Source: Ktedonobacter sp. SOSP1-85
GTDB lineage: Bacteria; Chloroflexota; Ktedonobacteria; Ktedonobacterales; Ktedonobacteraceae
Length of the DNA stretch: 64,000 bases
Reading direction: 5' to 3'
Assembly (NCBI RefSeq): GCF_016587415.1
Contig: NZ_BNJI01000001.1
Span: forward strand, 2,395,501-2,459,500
Shown: positions 43,215-51,565 of the stretch, in pieces
Position numbering within the stretch: position 1 is the first letter of the stretch
How the letters are laid out: each line of letters begins with the position of its first letter
Translations under genes and position numbers: made by a program
The notes under the pieces: model-generated
The model's database searches: none
What the model saw: the letters and a program-made list of their open reading frames with translations, nothing else
What the model was told of the DNA's origin: nothing

Positions 43215-43982
43215 TAGTAAAATCGATTACTTGGCTAAGCTCGCTATTTGTCCTTGTTCTTGCTGTTCTTTTGCTCCTTTTCCTTTTACTCGGCAGGTTC
43301 AAATCCCCAATGGGAGAGTAGTTTGTGTGCTCCCGCCTGGCCTCGGCACTGAGATAATCCTTCCAGTAGATCTTTACCCCTATTGAACAGGTGGAGAGTG
43401 AGCAGATTCAACAAGCATTAATTTACAGGCGTGAGCAACAACATATTATCTTCATGCATAGCTGACTTTAAAAGCACAACATCACTTAGAAATTTTTGTC
43501 AAACCATATGTTAATTTTAACTGATCAATGCGTTTCTATAAAATAGATACATAAAAGTACATATTTTTTGCTATATAGCAGCTATGACACATACGTACTA
43601 TTCAAAGTTCAACGCAAAACTAGGAACATCTACTACAGATAAATGGATGGCACCACCAGGCAAGCCTGCCATGAAATAAGAGCATGGTGAGGGGGAAGAT
43701 CGATGCCAGTGTTTCCCGTCTTAACTGGAGCTTTCATGGCTGAAGATACACCTGATGCTAAATATGACTTTTCCCGTTTGCGCCGCACCTATGAATGAAA
43801 ACATTGAAATAAAAACGCCTTGTCAGTCGTGGAAGACTTTATTCCTTCACTTCTCAACAATGCCACATGTAGGCCGAATATGCAGCGAAGCATCTGTTCT
43901 CAATTTGTCACTACCCCAGTATAAAGGCTCGTCTACAGCAAGCCTCAGAGAGAACAGATGCAATAAAAGGAGAAAATATAAT
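43215..43982. other. Intergenic region without a recognised gene
   Basis: It is AT-rich and contains no ORF with family likeness. It should contain the promoter of the EamA transporter; an upstream in-frame ATG at 43755 extends that gene but gives an unlikely N-terminus. Confidence 0.35.
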
Positions 43983-44918
43983 ATGCAGCTTATAGGAATT
44001 GCGCTTGGAGGAGGGGTCGCTCTTCTATGGGGCATAGCGGATTCCATCGCAACGCTGTCCACGAGACGTTTAACCACCTTTACCACTACCATTATTTCTC
44101 ATTTCAGCGGCTTGCTTACCTTGATTGTTACCCTGGCTATTCTCTTCTGGCATTACCCATCTCATACCTTTGTCATCTCAGCATCGGGCCTCCTCATCGG
44201 CGCGAGTACAGGCGTGCTCACCGTCATAGGCTACCTCGCTTTGTACCGCTCTCTAGAGCTTGGTCCGGTCGCGATCACAAGCCCGATCTCTTCTACCAGT
44301 GCGGTCTTTACCTTGCTTCTTTCGACTCTCTTCCTGCAAGAGCATATTACCTTATTTGATGGATTCGCCATTGGGGCCATCATCATTGGGGTGTTCCTGG
44401 CCTCGGTCAACATACCGAACATACGTCTGCTCCTCAAGAAAAAGCCCGAAAAGCTACTCTCCGGGAAGGGCGTTCGCTGGGCCTGCATCACGCCCATCGC
44501 CTTTGGACTGGTGGATATCGGCATCGGAGCCTCTTCGCCGCTTCACGGCTGGTTCACACCCGTATTCCTCACCTTCGTCTTTAGCTCATACACACTCACA
44601 ATACTCTTATTCGTGCGCTACTCAATCAGCAAAGAGGACAGAACCCTTTTTATGAGCTTGAACGCGCTTTTCCATAAACCTGTCGGCATCCTATTCGCCA
44701 TAGGGGCTGGCATCCTGGAATGCCTGGCGATCATTACCTTTGGCATAGCGGCCCAAACCATTAAACCTGGCATGATTGCCGCTATCTCCTCTAATTACTC
44801 TTTAATTTCCGTCTTATTTGGAGTTCTGGTCCTGGGTGAGCGGTTGATGGCCAATCAAAAGCTCGGCATTGGAATAGTTATGTGTGGTCTCACCGTACTT
44901 ACAGTCATCCACATATGA
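43983..44918 (+). CDS. EamA/DMT-family transporter
   Basis: The start ATG 43983 (MQLIGIALGGGVALLWGIAD) follows AAAGGAG; 311 aa, the family size. It has ten predicted helices in two EamA halves, with SLELGPVAITSPISSTSAVF in the first half and AAQTIKPGMIAAISSNYSLI with VLVLGERLMANQKLGIGIVM in the second, the conserved EamA repeat endings. It probably exports a small metabolite; the substrate is unknown. Confidence 0.88.
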   Translation: MQLIGIALGGGVALLWGIADSIATLSTRRLTTFTTTIISHFSGLLTLIVTLAILFWHYPSHTFVISASGLLIGASTGVLTVIGYLALYRSLELGPVAITSPISSTSAVFTLLLSTLFLQEHITLFDGFAIGAIIIGVFLASVNIPNIRLLLKKKPEKLLSGKGVRWACITPIAFGLVDIGIGASSPLHGWFTPVFLTFVFSSYTLTILLFVRYSISKEDRTLFMSLNALFHKPVGILFAIGAGILECLAIITFGIAAQTIKPGMIAAISSNYSLISVLFGVLVLGERLMANQKLGIGIVMCGLTVLTVIHI

Positions 44919-45002
44919 GTATGTCAGGGTCTTTGCCTTTGATACATACGCACACAGCCCCAGGTATCACACAGTTTGCGATGAGCAAGGAGACAAATAG
45001 CG

Positions 45003-46520
45003 ATGTCGTTACGTAGGACAGTCACGGCTATCATCGGACTGGAACTGATTATAGCGCTCACCATCCTTTTACATATTGGCGAAAACGCTTCCCCAGGGGT
45101 CAGCCTGTACAAGTTCACCCCTTTACTGGGAGCAATCGTAGGAAGTTGTCTGACATTCTTCTCTATCCGCAAAAGCGCCCTCAATATCTCTGCCGAGCGC
45201 TCCGAAGCCTGGATAGGATATGAGAAAGCAGGCTGGATACTCGTCTGCCTCGGACAGGCCATGTGGGGGCTGGGAGAAAGCTTCTGGCGCTACTATTCCG
45301 CTATCGGCGATCCCCCCTTCCCATCGCTGGCCGATGTGGGCTATATGTTCTTTCCAGCACTCTGCTTTATCGGTCTCGTGCTGCAACCAAATGCTAAAGG
45401 CAGGTTAGAGCGAACACTGGTCGCGCTGGATAGCCTTATTGCTATGGGCGCATTGCTCGCTATTAGCTGGTACCTTCTGCTTGGAGCCATCGCGCAATCA
45501 CCAGCTACGACAAGCCTGGCGAAGTTCATCAGCCTGTATTATCCAGCCGCTGATGTCTCCCTTCTCAGTTGCGTGATCTTCTTACTGATGCGTGGGCACA
45601 GCCAGGTCTACCAGGCAACGGCGCGCAGGTTTAGCCTGTTTGCTCTTGGGCTGGGTCTCTGCCTGTTCGCGACATCGGACTTTATCTTTAACCTGCAGCA
45701 AAACGCGGGAACCTATGTCGATGGCACATGGGTTGACCTGGGCTGGCCTCTGGGCATGCTCACGATTGGCTTAGCCGCCTACCTGCGCTGTAATCTCCCC
45801 CGAACAGCACAGGAAGCGCTGGAGGCACGGCGACAAAATCGCGTTACCTACATGGGCTTTCGCCCGGTTCAGTTACTCCCCTATACCCTTATCTTCATCC
45901 TGTTCATAGTGCTGATCTTCAATGTGAATTCTTCCGACCCGGCTCAAGCACACATTCGCTTTGTGCTTATGCTCGCGACCATTGTTGTCATCTGCCTGGT
46001 ACTGGTGCGTCAGATTCTAACCATTCACGAGAATGAGCGCCTCTCACAGTTGCAGGCCGCTTCCTTGCAACAAATTGAAGAGCAGGCCCACCATATCGCG
46101 GAACGCAACAAGGAACTCGAAGAGGGCATAGCTCACCTCAAAGCGGTTCAAACGAGCCTGGCAAATGGGAATCTACGCGCCCGCGCACAATTACAGCGCG
46201 GCGTGCTTTGGAGCCTCGCCAGCAGCTTGAATCTCCTGGCCGACCGCCTGACAAGCCTGGGCCTGGCGAAGAGACGCCTGGACCTCTTGCACAATGCGCT
46301 TATCGACCTGGGCGAGGCCATCGTACGCTATCGAGCTGGTCAAGGCTTCAAGTTGCCACCGTCATGCGCGAACACGCCAGAGGTAGCGCCGATAGTTCAC
46401 GCGATTGGCGCACCCAAATCGCAACTACCTACGAGCGCCCCTCTTCCATCCCAGGATCTACCGGCGAAAACCCCATCCTGGGAGATATCGCCAATGAGAA
46501 ATCCTTCGCAACCAATGTGA
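45003..46520 (+). CDS. Large multi-pass membrane protein with cytoplasmic coiled-coil tail
   Basis: The start ATG 45003 follows AAGGAGA; 505 aa. About ten hydrophobic helices occupy residues 5-340 (MSLRRTVTAIIGLELIIALT onward), resembling the membrane sensor part of signalling proteins. Residues about 340-380 are a helical coil (ENERLSQLQAASLQQIEEQA), followed by RAQLQRGVLWSLASSLNLLA with a HAMP-like heptad. No kinase, GGDEF or EAL domain follows. The C-terminus (SPMRNPSQPM) stops next to the IS200/IS605 element, so truncation by the IS is possible. Family not recognised. Confidence 0.6.
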   Translation: MSLRRTVTAIIGLELIIALTILLHIGENASPGVSLYKFTPLLGAIVGSCLTFFSIRKSALNISAERSEAWIGYEKAGWILVCLGQAMWGLGESFWRYYSAIGDPPFPSLADVGYMFFPALCFIGLVLQPNAKGRLERTLVALDSLIAMGALLAISWYLLLGAIAQSPATTSLAKFISLYYPAADVSLLSCVIFLLMRGHSQVYQATARRFSLFALGLGLCLFATSDFIFNLQQNAGTYVDGTWVDLGWPLGMLTIGLAAYLRCNLPRTAQEALEARRQNRVTYMGFRPVQLLPYTLIFILFIVLIFNVNSSDPAQAHIRFVLMLATIVVICLVLVRQILTIHENERLSQLQAASLQQIEEQAHHIAERNKELEEGIAHLKAVQTSLANGNLRARAQLQRGVLWSLASSLNLLADRLTSLGLAKRRLDLLHNALIDLGEAIVRYRAGQGFKLPPSCANTPEVAPIVHAIGAPKSQLPTSAPLPSQDLPAKTPSWEISPMRNPSQPM

Positions 46521-46533
46521 CGACTCCCCACGG

Positions 46534-47751
46534 CTACAAGCCGGGGGCTTCTGGAATGACTCGGCCTGCTCGTCCACAGGCTTGACGTGCATTTGCTAAG
46601 ATATTGAGGCTTCCATTGTGGTCGCGGTGGATGACCAGACCACACTGGGGGCACTCGTAGACCCGCACTGACAGCGGCATCGGTTGACGACAACCGCAAG
46701 CAGAACAGGTCTGGGACGTATACGCCGGGTTGACTTTCACGACCTGCCTCCCAGCTTCTTCCGCTTTGGCGAGCAAGCGCATGAAAAACTGTGACCACGA
46801 CGCATCGGCGATCGATTTCGCAAGGCGCGGGTTTTTGACCATATTGCGCACGACGAGCGCTTCCACAGCAATGAAGCCAAAGCGGGCGACCAGTTTGCAC
46901 ACTTCTTGCTCAATGAAGTTTTTGCGTCGGTTGGCAATCCGCTCGTGCGTGCGCGCAACAATTTTGCGTTTCTTGTCGCGCTCTTTGCTTCCCTTGGCAG
47001 CTTTGGAGAGTTTGCGTTGGGCGCGCGCCAGCCTTGCTTCGTCCTCGCGGAAAAAGCGGGGATTGGCGATCTCTTCCGCTGTGCTCAAGTAGGCAAAGGT
47101 TTTCAAGCCAACATCAATGCCGACTTCTTTCTCTGAAGGCGGCATGTGGCTCTCCTGGGTCTGTTTCGGAGAGCCTTCCACTGTGATATTCACAAACTAT
47201 TTGCCCGTCGGAGTGCGTTTGACAATCGCTGTCTTGGGGGTTCCTGTGATCGGGCGATGCAGAACCATTTTCACCTGACCGAATTTTGCCAGTTCCAGCA
47301 TCCCTCGGTTCTTCTGGCCCTGGGTATGGATCTTGAAGCTATTGCCATATTGTTTGAAGGTCAGCGAATGATAGCGAAAACGTGATTTAAAGCGGGGAAA
47401 GCCCGGGGTTTTTCCTTCTTCGACACGCTGAAAGAACGCGGCAAAGGCCAGATCCACCCGCTTCACCACATCCTGGAGCACCTGGGAGGGCACAAGAGCC
47501 AGATCTGGGCGAACTTCTTTGCAGCCGGGCAACTCGGCACATTGATCCTCATACGAGAGAGACCTCCCTGCGATGCGATAGGCGCTTTTGCGTTCATCGA
47601 GAGCCGCATTATAGACTTCACAGCAGAGCGTCAGCCATGCTTCCAATGTTCGCTCTTGCTTGTGCGTCGGATAGAGCCTGAACTGGTAGGTTCTGGTCGG
47701 CTTTTTCTCTTTTGGTGGTTTCTCTCGCTTAGACATGCTTTTGTTGCTCAA
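46534..47751 (-). pseudogene. tnpB: TnpB (IS605 OrfB, RNA-guided nuclease family) with an in-frame amber codon
   Basis: The frame from 47751 to 46534 is 405 codons plus stop. It is interrupted at codon 185 by TAG (47197-47199), in the context TPTGK-stop-FVNITVEG. Family members have Trp at that place (GKWFV), so TGG to TAG is likely. RuvC residues are present: Asp in VGIDVGLKTFAYLS (near codon 213), Glu in IAVEALVVRNM and Asp in IHRDHNGSLNILANA, and the zinc ribbon CSACGCR/CPQCG. The N-terminal half has RTYQFRLYPTHKQERTLEAW. Apart from the stop it is intact, so loss may be recent. An internal GTG at 47193 could restart the second half. Confidence 0.88.
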
Positions 47752-48127
47752 TATACTGCTTGATCAAGGAGAGGAGCGCTCCCCCAGTTGTTCCGACAAA
47801 ATAGGAATTCGTCCACAAGCTCGGCAAGCGGCGTTTCAACGCAGGAAATTCCTGTCGCAGAACCCGGGAGGAACGTCCTTTGATGAGCTTTATTAGGCGG
47901 TGAATGCCGAACTGAGGATCGACACTGACCAGCAGATGCACGTGATCAGGCATGATTTCCAGTTCTTCCACCTCGGCCTGGCATTCCTGACACACCTGGG
48001 CAATGATCTCTTTCAGGCGTGTTTCAATTGGCCCGATCAACACGTTTCGCCGATATTTCGGGCACCAGACCACGTGGTAGTGGCAACTATAATACACGCT
48101 CCGGTTGCTCTTGTAGGTTTCACTCAT
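47729..48127 (-). CDS. tnpA: IS200/IS605 transposase TnpA (Y1 HUH)
   Basis: The 132-aa single-strand transposase has the HUH motif HVHLL (His62 and His64) and the catalytic Tyr125 in LIKQYIEQQ. The start MSETYKSNRSVYYSCHYHVV and WCPKYRRNVL match the family. It cuts and joins single-stranded DNA at hairpin ends. Its gene overlaps the start of tnpB by 23 bp on the same strand. No lesion is visible, so it may be functional. Confidence 0.95.
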   Translation of the reverse strand: MSETYKSNRSVYYSCHYHVVWCPKYRRNVLIGPIETRLKEIIAQVCQECQAEVEELEIMPDHVHLLVSVDPQFGIHRLIKLIKGRSSRVLRQEFPALKRRLPSLWTNSYFVGTTGGALLSLIKQYIEQQKHV

Positions 48128-48278
48128 CGCATACAGTATACAGCTAAGAGCTATCTGCTGTCAAGAACATTTGTTCGCATCATCTGTTTCCCTCCACACC
48201 CTCGCCCAGAAAAAGGAACGCCGCTTTCATCCCCATGACTGAAGTTCAGGGGCTTTTAGCGGCGGTATGGGGTAAATG

Positions 48279-48329
48279 GTCAGGGTGTGGTGGGAGGCAG
48301 GCAAAGCCAGTCTCCCACCACACCCTGAC
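48279..48329. repeat. Long hairpin between IS200/IS605 element and ECF sigma gene
   Basis: Arms of 24 nt with two mismatches around an AAA loop, left arm GTCAGGGTGTGGTGGGAGGC. The same GGGAGGC...GCC style and loop are seen in 24331. It lies between divergent genes, in the tnpA-proximal flank. Confidence 0.75.
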
Positions 48330-48749
48330 TTTGCCTGCCCATATCGAGTGGTAAACTTGCGAAATAAACAGCCCTCTGCCCATTGTTTTCATTTGATGAA
48401 ACGAAGTTTTTGCGTTTACATATATAGCAGGGCAGGCTTATACTCCAAAGATGCCTGCCGAGGATGCCTGAGCCATAAAAATGAAAAAGTGTTTGCCGAA
48501 ATATAGAAGTGTAAGCACAATACGAGCAGGCGAAACTCTCTTGAAATGAAGGAAATTTCATAAAATGATGCGTCATAGCATGTCATGATAGTGGTTCCTA
48601 CTTGTCACGATGGCTCAGTCATGTTACACTGCGCTTAAAAGATTACAACTTTTTTAGACATCGCTCGTAGAGTTTAAAGTGGCAATGCTTATTTCGTAAC
48701 TTTACCTGTTGATTGTATCGTTTAGAACGCAAGTAGTGGGCGGTGACCA
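48330..48749. other. Intergenic region upstream of the second ECF sigma gene
   Basis: About 420 bp without a convincing ORF; AT-rich toward the gene. It should contain the sigma gene promoter. I cannot assign one confidently. Confidence 0.3.
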
Positions 48750-49514
48750 ATGTTAGATTCGACGGTGAACGCTTCCCACGTGTTGGGAAATATCGGTTCA
48801 GTCGCGGCACCCAAAACAACTTCACATAGAACACATAAAACCGGAGCACTCAATCCAGCAGGCGCACAGAGCGTCGCTGGTAGCAGCCAGACTAGCGCAA
48901 GCCAGGCCTGGGCGTCGCCTCAGACGGAGACGCTGAGCGACTTGCAGATTGTCTCGCTTGTTCTCCAGGGCGATCAGAACATCTTTGCCTCCCTGGTTGA
49001 GCGCTATAAAGATGCGGTCCAGAACCTGGCCTATCGTATGCTTGGCAACACGACAGAGGCCGAGGATATCACCCAGGAAACCTTTGTCCGCGCCTACACT
49101 CAGCTGGCAACCTATAAGCCCGCGCACAAGTTTAGCACGTGGCTGCTTTCCATCGCCTCACACCTGGCGATTGACCAACTGCGCCGCCGCCGCTTCCTGG
49201 CTCTTCCCCTGGAGGATGTGCCTTTCCTGGAGTGGATCGTGGACGCGAATGTTGGTCCTGAGCAGTCGGCGATACAGGGTGAACAGCATGATGAGATCCA
49301 GAGTTATCTCCAGGTGCTCCCTAGCAAGTATCGCGCGGTGATTGTGCTGCGCTACTGGTACGACTTCTCCTACGAAGAGATCGCGCAAGCACTCAAGCTA
49401 ACGCCCGCGCTCGTGAAGGCTCGCCTGCACCGCGCTCGTGAGCTGTTGGGTCGCCATCTCAAGAAGCAAGTTACGCAGGAGGAGGTTTCACCCGATGCGT
49501 TGCAGCGAGGCTAG
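48750..49514 (+). CDS. ECF-family RNA polymerase sigma factor
   Basis: The 254-aa protein has a long low-complexity N-terminus (1-65, Ser/Thr/Ala-rich), then sigma region 2 (about 70-145: LQGDQNIFASLVERYKDAVQ, NTTEAEDITQETFVRAYTQL, FSTWLLSIASHLAIDQLRRR) and region 4 (about 185-240: LPSKYRAVIVLRYWYDFSYE, EIAQALKLTPALVKARLHRA). It overlaps the anti-sigma gene by 20 bp. A start downstream of the Ser-rich part is possible. It is distinct from the sigma factor at 21085. Confidence 0.92.
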   Translation: MLDSTVNASHVLGNIGSVAAPKTTSHRTHKTGALNPAGAQSVAGSSQTSASQAWASPQTETLSDLQIVSLVLQGDQNIFASLVERYKDAVQNLAYRMLGNTTEAEDITQETFVRAYTQLATYKPAHKFSTWLLSIASHLAIDQLRRRRFLALPLEDVPFLEWIVDANVGPEQSAIQGEQHDEIQSYLQVLPSKYRAVIVLRYWYDFSYEEIAQALKLTPALVKARLHRARELLGRHLKKQVTQEEVSPDALQRG

Positions 49515-50055
49515 AGCAGGGCTGGAGGCTCAGCGCAACGGCAAGCTAGAACCAGCCAGAATACGCGAACTCAAACGACACCTCGCCGAGTGCCAGGGAT
49601 GCCGTGCTTTCGAGCAGGAATTTGAGCGTGCACAAGCAGTTCACGCCTCCGAGCCACAGCTTGCTTTTGCCAGCGTCTCTACTGATCAGATCATGCAGGC
49701 GATTCACCAGCGCGCTCGCGTCAGCCAGCAGCTTGAAGATATCCGCCAGCAGCAGCGCTCGCGCATTTCGCGCATACGCCCCTTTGGCACAGTTCTGGCA
49801 GCCCTCACGTTTTTCGCTTTGAGTTGCGTGCCACTGTTTCTCTTCGCGATCTTACTCATTCAGTCAGACTTCGCTGCGCCCGTGTTGTCTGCCTTGAGTG
49901 GTATTATAGAGGTCCTGGTCATCCTGGTGCAGTATATCCAGGAAGGCGTCAATCTGACCACCCATAATAGCTGGTTACTCACTGGCGTCTCACTCGCGGT
50001 CGTTGTCATGCTGGGGATGTGGTTCCATTTAATGCGCCCCCCGCGTGAAGCCTGA
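49495..50055 (+). CDS. Membrane anti-sigma factor
   Basis: The start ATG 49495 lies inside the sigma gene; 186 aa (MRCSEARAGLEAQRNGKLEP). The zinc anti-sigma pattern is LKRHLAECQGCRAFEQEFER (HxxxCxxC, residues about 29-37). Two hydrophobic stretches at about 100-125 (FGTVLAALTFFALSCVPLFL) and 155-180 (WLLTGVSLAVVVMLGMWFHL) anchor it. It probably holds the overlapping sigma factor at the membrane. The hydrophobic pair suggests a short external loop only. Confidence 0.85.
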   Translation: MRCSEARAGLEAQRNGKLEPARIRELKRHLAECQGCRAFEQEFERAQAVHASEPQLAFASVSTDQIMQAIHQRARVSQQLEDIRQQQRSRISRIRPFGTVLAALTFFALSCVPLFLFAILLIQSDFAAPVLSALSGIIEVLVILVQYIQEGVNLTTHNSWLLTGVSLAVVVMLGMWFHLMRPPREA

Positions 50056-50116
50056 GCAATCAATAGTATGATCTTCTGCCGCGTAAGAGCATGATCAAGA
50101 GAGTGCGAGTTCCTGT

Positions 50117-51118
50117 ATGAAGCACAACATTGTAGGCAACCCTGTTTTTGCACGCCTTGTTTCCATCGCACGCCACTACCTCCTCCTGCTCCTTCTCTTC
50201 GCGGGTGGCCTGATAGCCTGGCACAGTGAGTCTGACCGCGTGCTCGCGGCCGAACATCAACCGCAGCCATCTTCTCCACCCCCCTCATGTACTGGAGCCT
50301 ATCATAAAGCGTTCTTTGGCTCTATCGTGGTCGTGAATAGTGGAGAGGTGATTTGCAGCAATATAACCGCGTTTGGCGGAAAAATCATCATTCAGGGCCT
50401 TGTACGGGGTGATGTGGTGGCCTTTGGTAGTGACCTTATTATCAATGGCCATGTGGATGGACAGGTCACGACCTATGGCAGCAACGTCGCCATGCAAAGC
50501 GATGCTCGTGTTAACGGGGATATCCGTCTCTGCGGTGGGCACTGGTTCTCCGGCCCTCAATCCCAGTTACATGGTTCTGTCCTTGAATGCACCAAAAGTG
50601 TGGGACTCCTCGTTATTAGCGACCTGGGACCCGATATACGCTTCTGGTCTCTCTTGACATGGCTCGTATTAAGTGTATTACTCACAGTATTATTGCCAGA
50701 ACATGTGATGCTGGTGCGCACGACGGCGACAACCAAAACGCGTCGTAGCCTGGTCCTGGGATTACTAAGTGTACTCCTGGCCCCGGCCGTTCTCGCGGTC
50801 TTGATTGCCCTTATCGTCTCTATACCGTTGGCGATTATTATCTTTGTTGGGCTTCTGACCGCCTGGACTCTTGGCACTGTAGCTATTGGCTGGCATATCG
50901 GGGCGATGCTCTTCCATAAGTTTGCGCCACAGCATCGTTATAACACACGTCTGGTACAGGTCGTAGTGGGTATCACGGTTCTGACCCTGGCCGGGTCAAT
51001 CCCCTATATTGGCTGGCTGGTCTCGCTCTTCTCCGGGCTACTTGGCCTGGGTGCGGTCCTGCTAAGCCGCTTTGGCACTCGGCTCTATAGTCAACCTAAA
51101 CACCCCCTACCGCTCTAA
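50117..51118 (+). CDS. Bactofilin-like polymer-forming membrane protein
   Basis: The 333-aa protein has a signal or membrane segment (residues about 18-40), then a repeated beta segment (about 60-165) with SIVVVNSGEVICSNITAFGG, KIIIQGLVRGDVVAFGSDLI and INGHVDGQVTTYGSNVAMQS, the right-handed beta-helix repeat of polymer-forming cytoskeletal proteins. Four to five helices follow (about 180-330). It lies 60 bp after the anti-sigma gene on the same strand, so the sigma factor may control an envelope structure (inference). The repeat side is likely extracytoplasmic. Confidence 0.75.
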   Translation: MKHNIVGNPVFARLVSIARHYLLLLLLFAGGLIAWHSESDRVLAAEHQPQPSSPPPSCTGAYHKAFFGSIVVVNSGEVICSNITAFGGKIIIQGLVRGDVVAFGSDLIINGHVDGQVTTYGSNVAMQSDARVNGDIRLCGGHWFSGPQSQLHGSVLECTKSVGLLVISDLGPDIRFWSLLTWLVLSVLLTVLLPEHVMLVRTTATTKTRRSLVLGLLSVLLAPAVLAVLIALIVSIPLAIIIFVGLLTAWTLGTVAIGWHIGAMLFHKFAPQHRYNTRLVQVVVGITVLTLAGSIPYIGWLVSLFSGLLGLGAVLLSRFGTRLYSQPKHPLPL

Positions 51119-51149
51119 TGCCCTGAGCTTTTCAAGTTATAAATACTTA

Positions 51150-51254
51150 GATCTTATTCCGAAACCCAACCCCCATTCGGGGGCGCGCGCCACTTGCATG
51201 TCTAGCGCTTCCCCCATTCGGGGACAGGCGCGCTCAGGGTTTTCGGAGAAGTAG
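51150..51254 (+). repeat. Dispersed repeat family A, copy 3
   Basis: GATCTTATTCCGAAACCCAA, then CCCCCATTCGGGGGCGCGCG, TCTAGCGCTTCCCCCATTCG and GGGTTTTCGGAGAAGTAG. It is the full-length form with two CATTCGGGG stems. It lies between the bactofilin-like and RNA-methyltransferase genes. Confidence 0.85.
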
Positions 51255-51565
51255 CTATCTATACAGTGGCGGAAGGAAGAGATTACTCACAATATGAGGA
51301 AGAGGTTGAGGAAAGGATTCTCCGATCAGCACTATATTGATACAACTACATACAAAGTCGGACCAGGTGCAAGACTAGCCCTTGTTTCGCGAGTATGTTA
51401 CAGTATATCTGCTCAGCCGCGAGTCCTTTTCGTTTTGCGAGACTCTTCCCCTGGGGTTACGTAGTAATAGATTGAGCACCATTAGAAATTACACTGAAAA
51501 TCACGCTGGAAGGATGGGACGGACATCAGCGACAAAACTGTCGCCAGGTGACCGCCGAGGTGAAC
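51255..51565. other. Intergenic region upstream of the RNA uracil methyltransferase gene
   Basis: About 310 bp without a credible gene. It probably holds the promoter of the methyltransferase; ATG 51566 has GAGGTGA just upstream. Confidence 0.3.

Larger units (their letters stand above)
46525..48260 (-). mobile_element. IS200/IS605-family element with tnpA and disrupted tnpB
   Basis: tnpA (Y1 HUH transposase) and tnpB lie on the minus strand. Candidate end hairpins are CCCCACGGCTACAAGCCGGGGG near 46528-46549 on the tnpB side, and CGCCGCTTTCATCCCC with GGGGCTTTTAGCGGCG near 48220-48265 on the tnpA side. Exact borders were not found, as these elements make no target duplication. The tnpB side is where the guide RNA (reRNA/omegaRNA) of such elements is expected. 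Confidence 0.8.

Noticed and set aside
46534..47751. Recoding of TAG as pyrrolysine or other amino acid in TnpB
   Set aside because: No sign of a recoding element, and a Trp-to-stop mutation explains the position simply.
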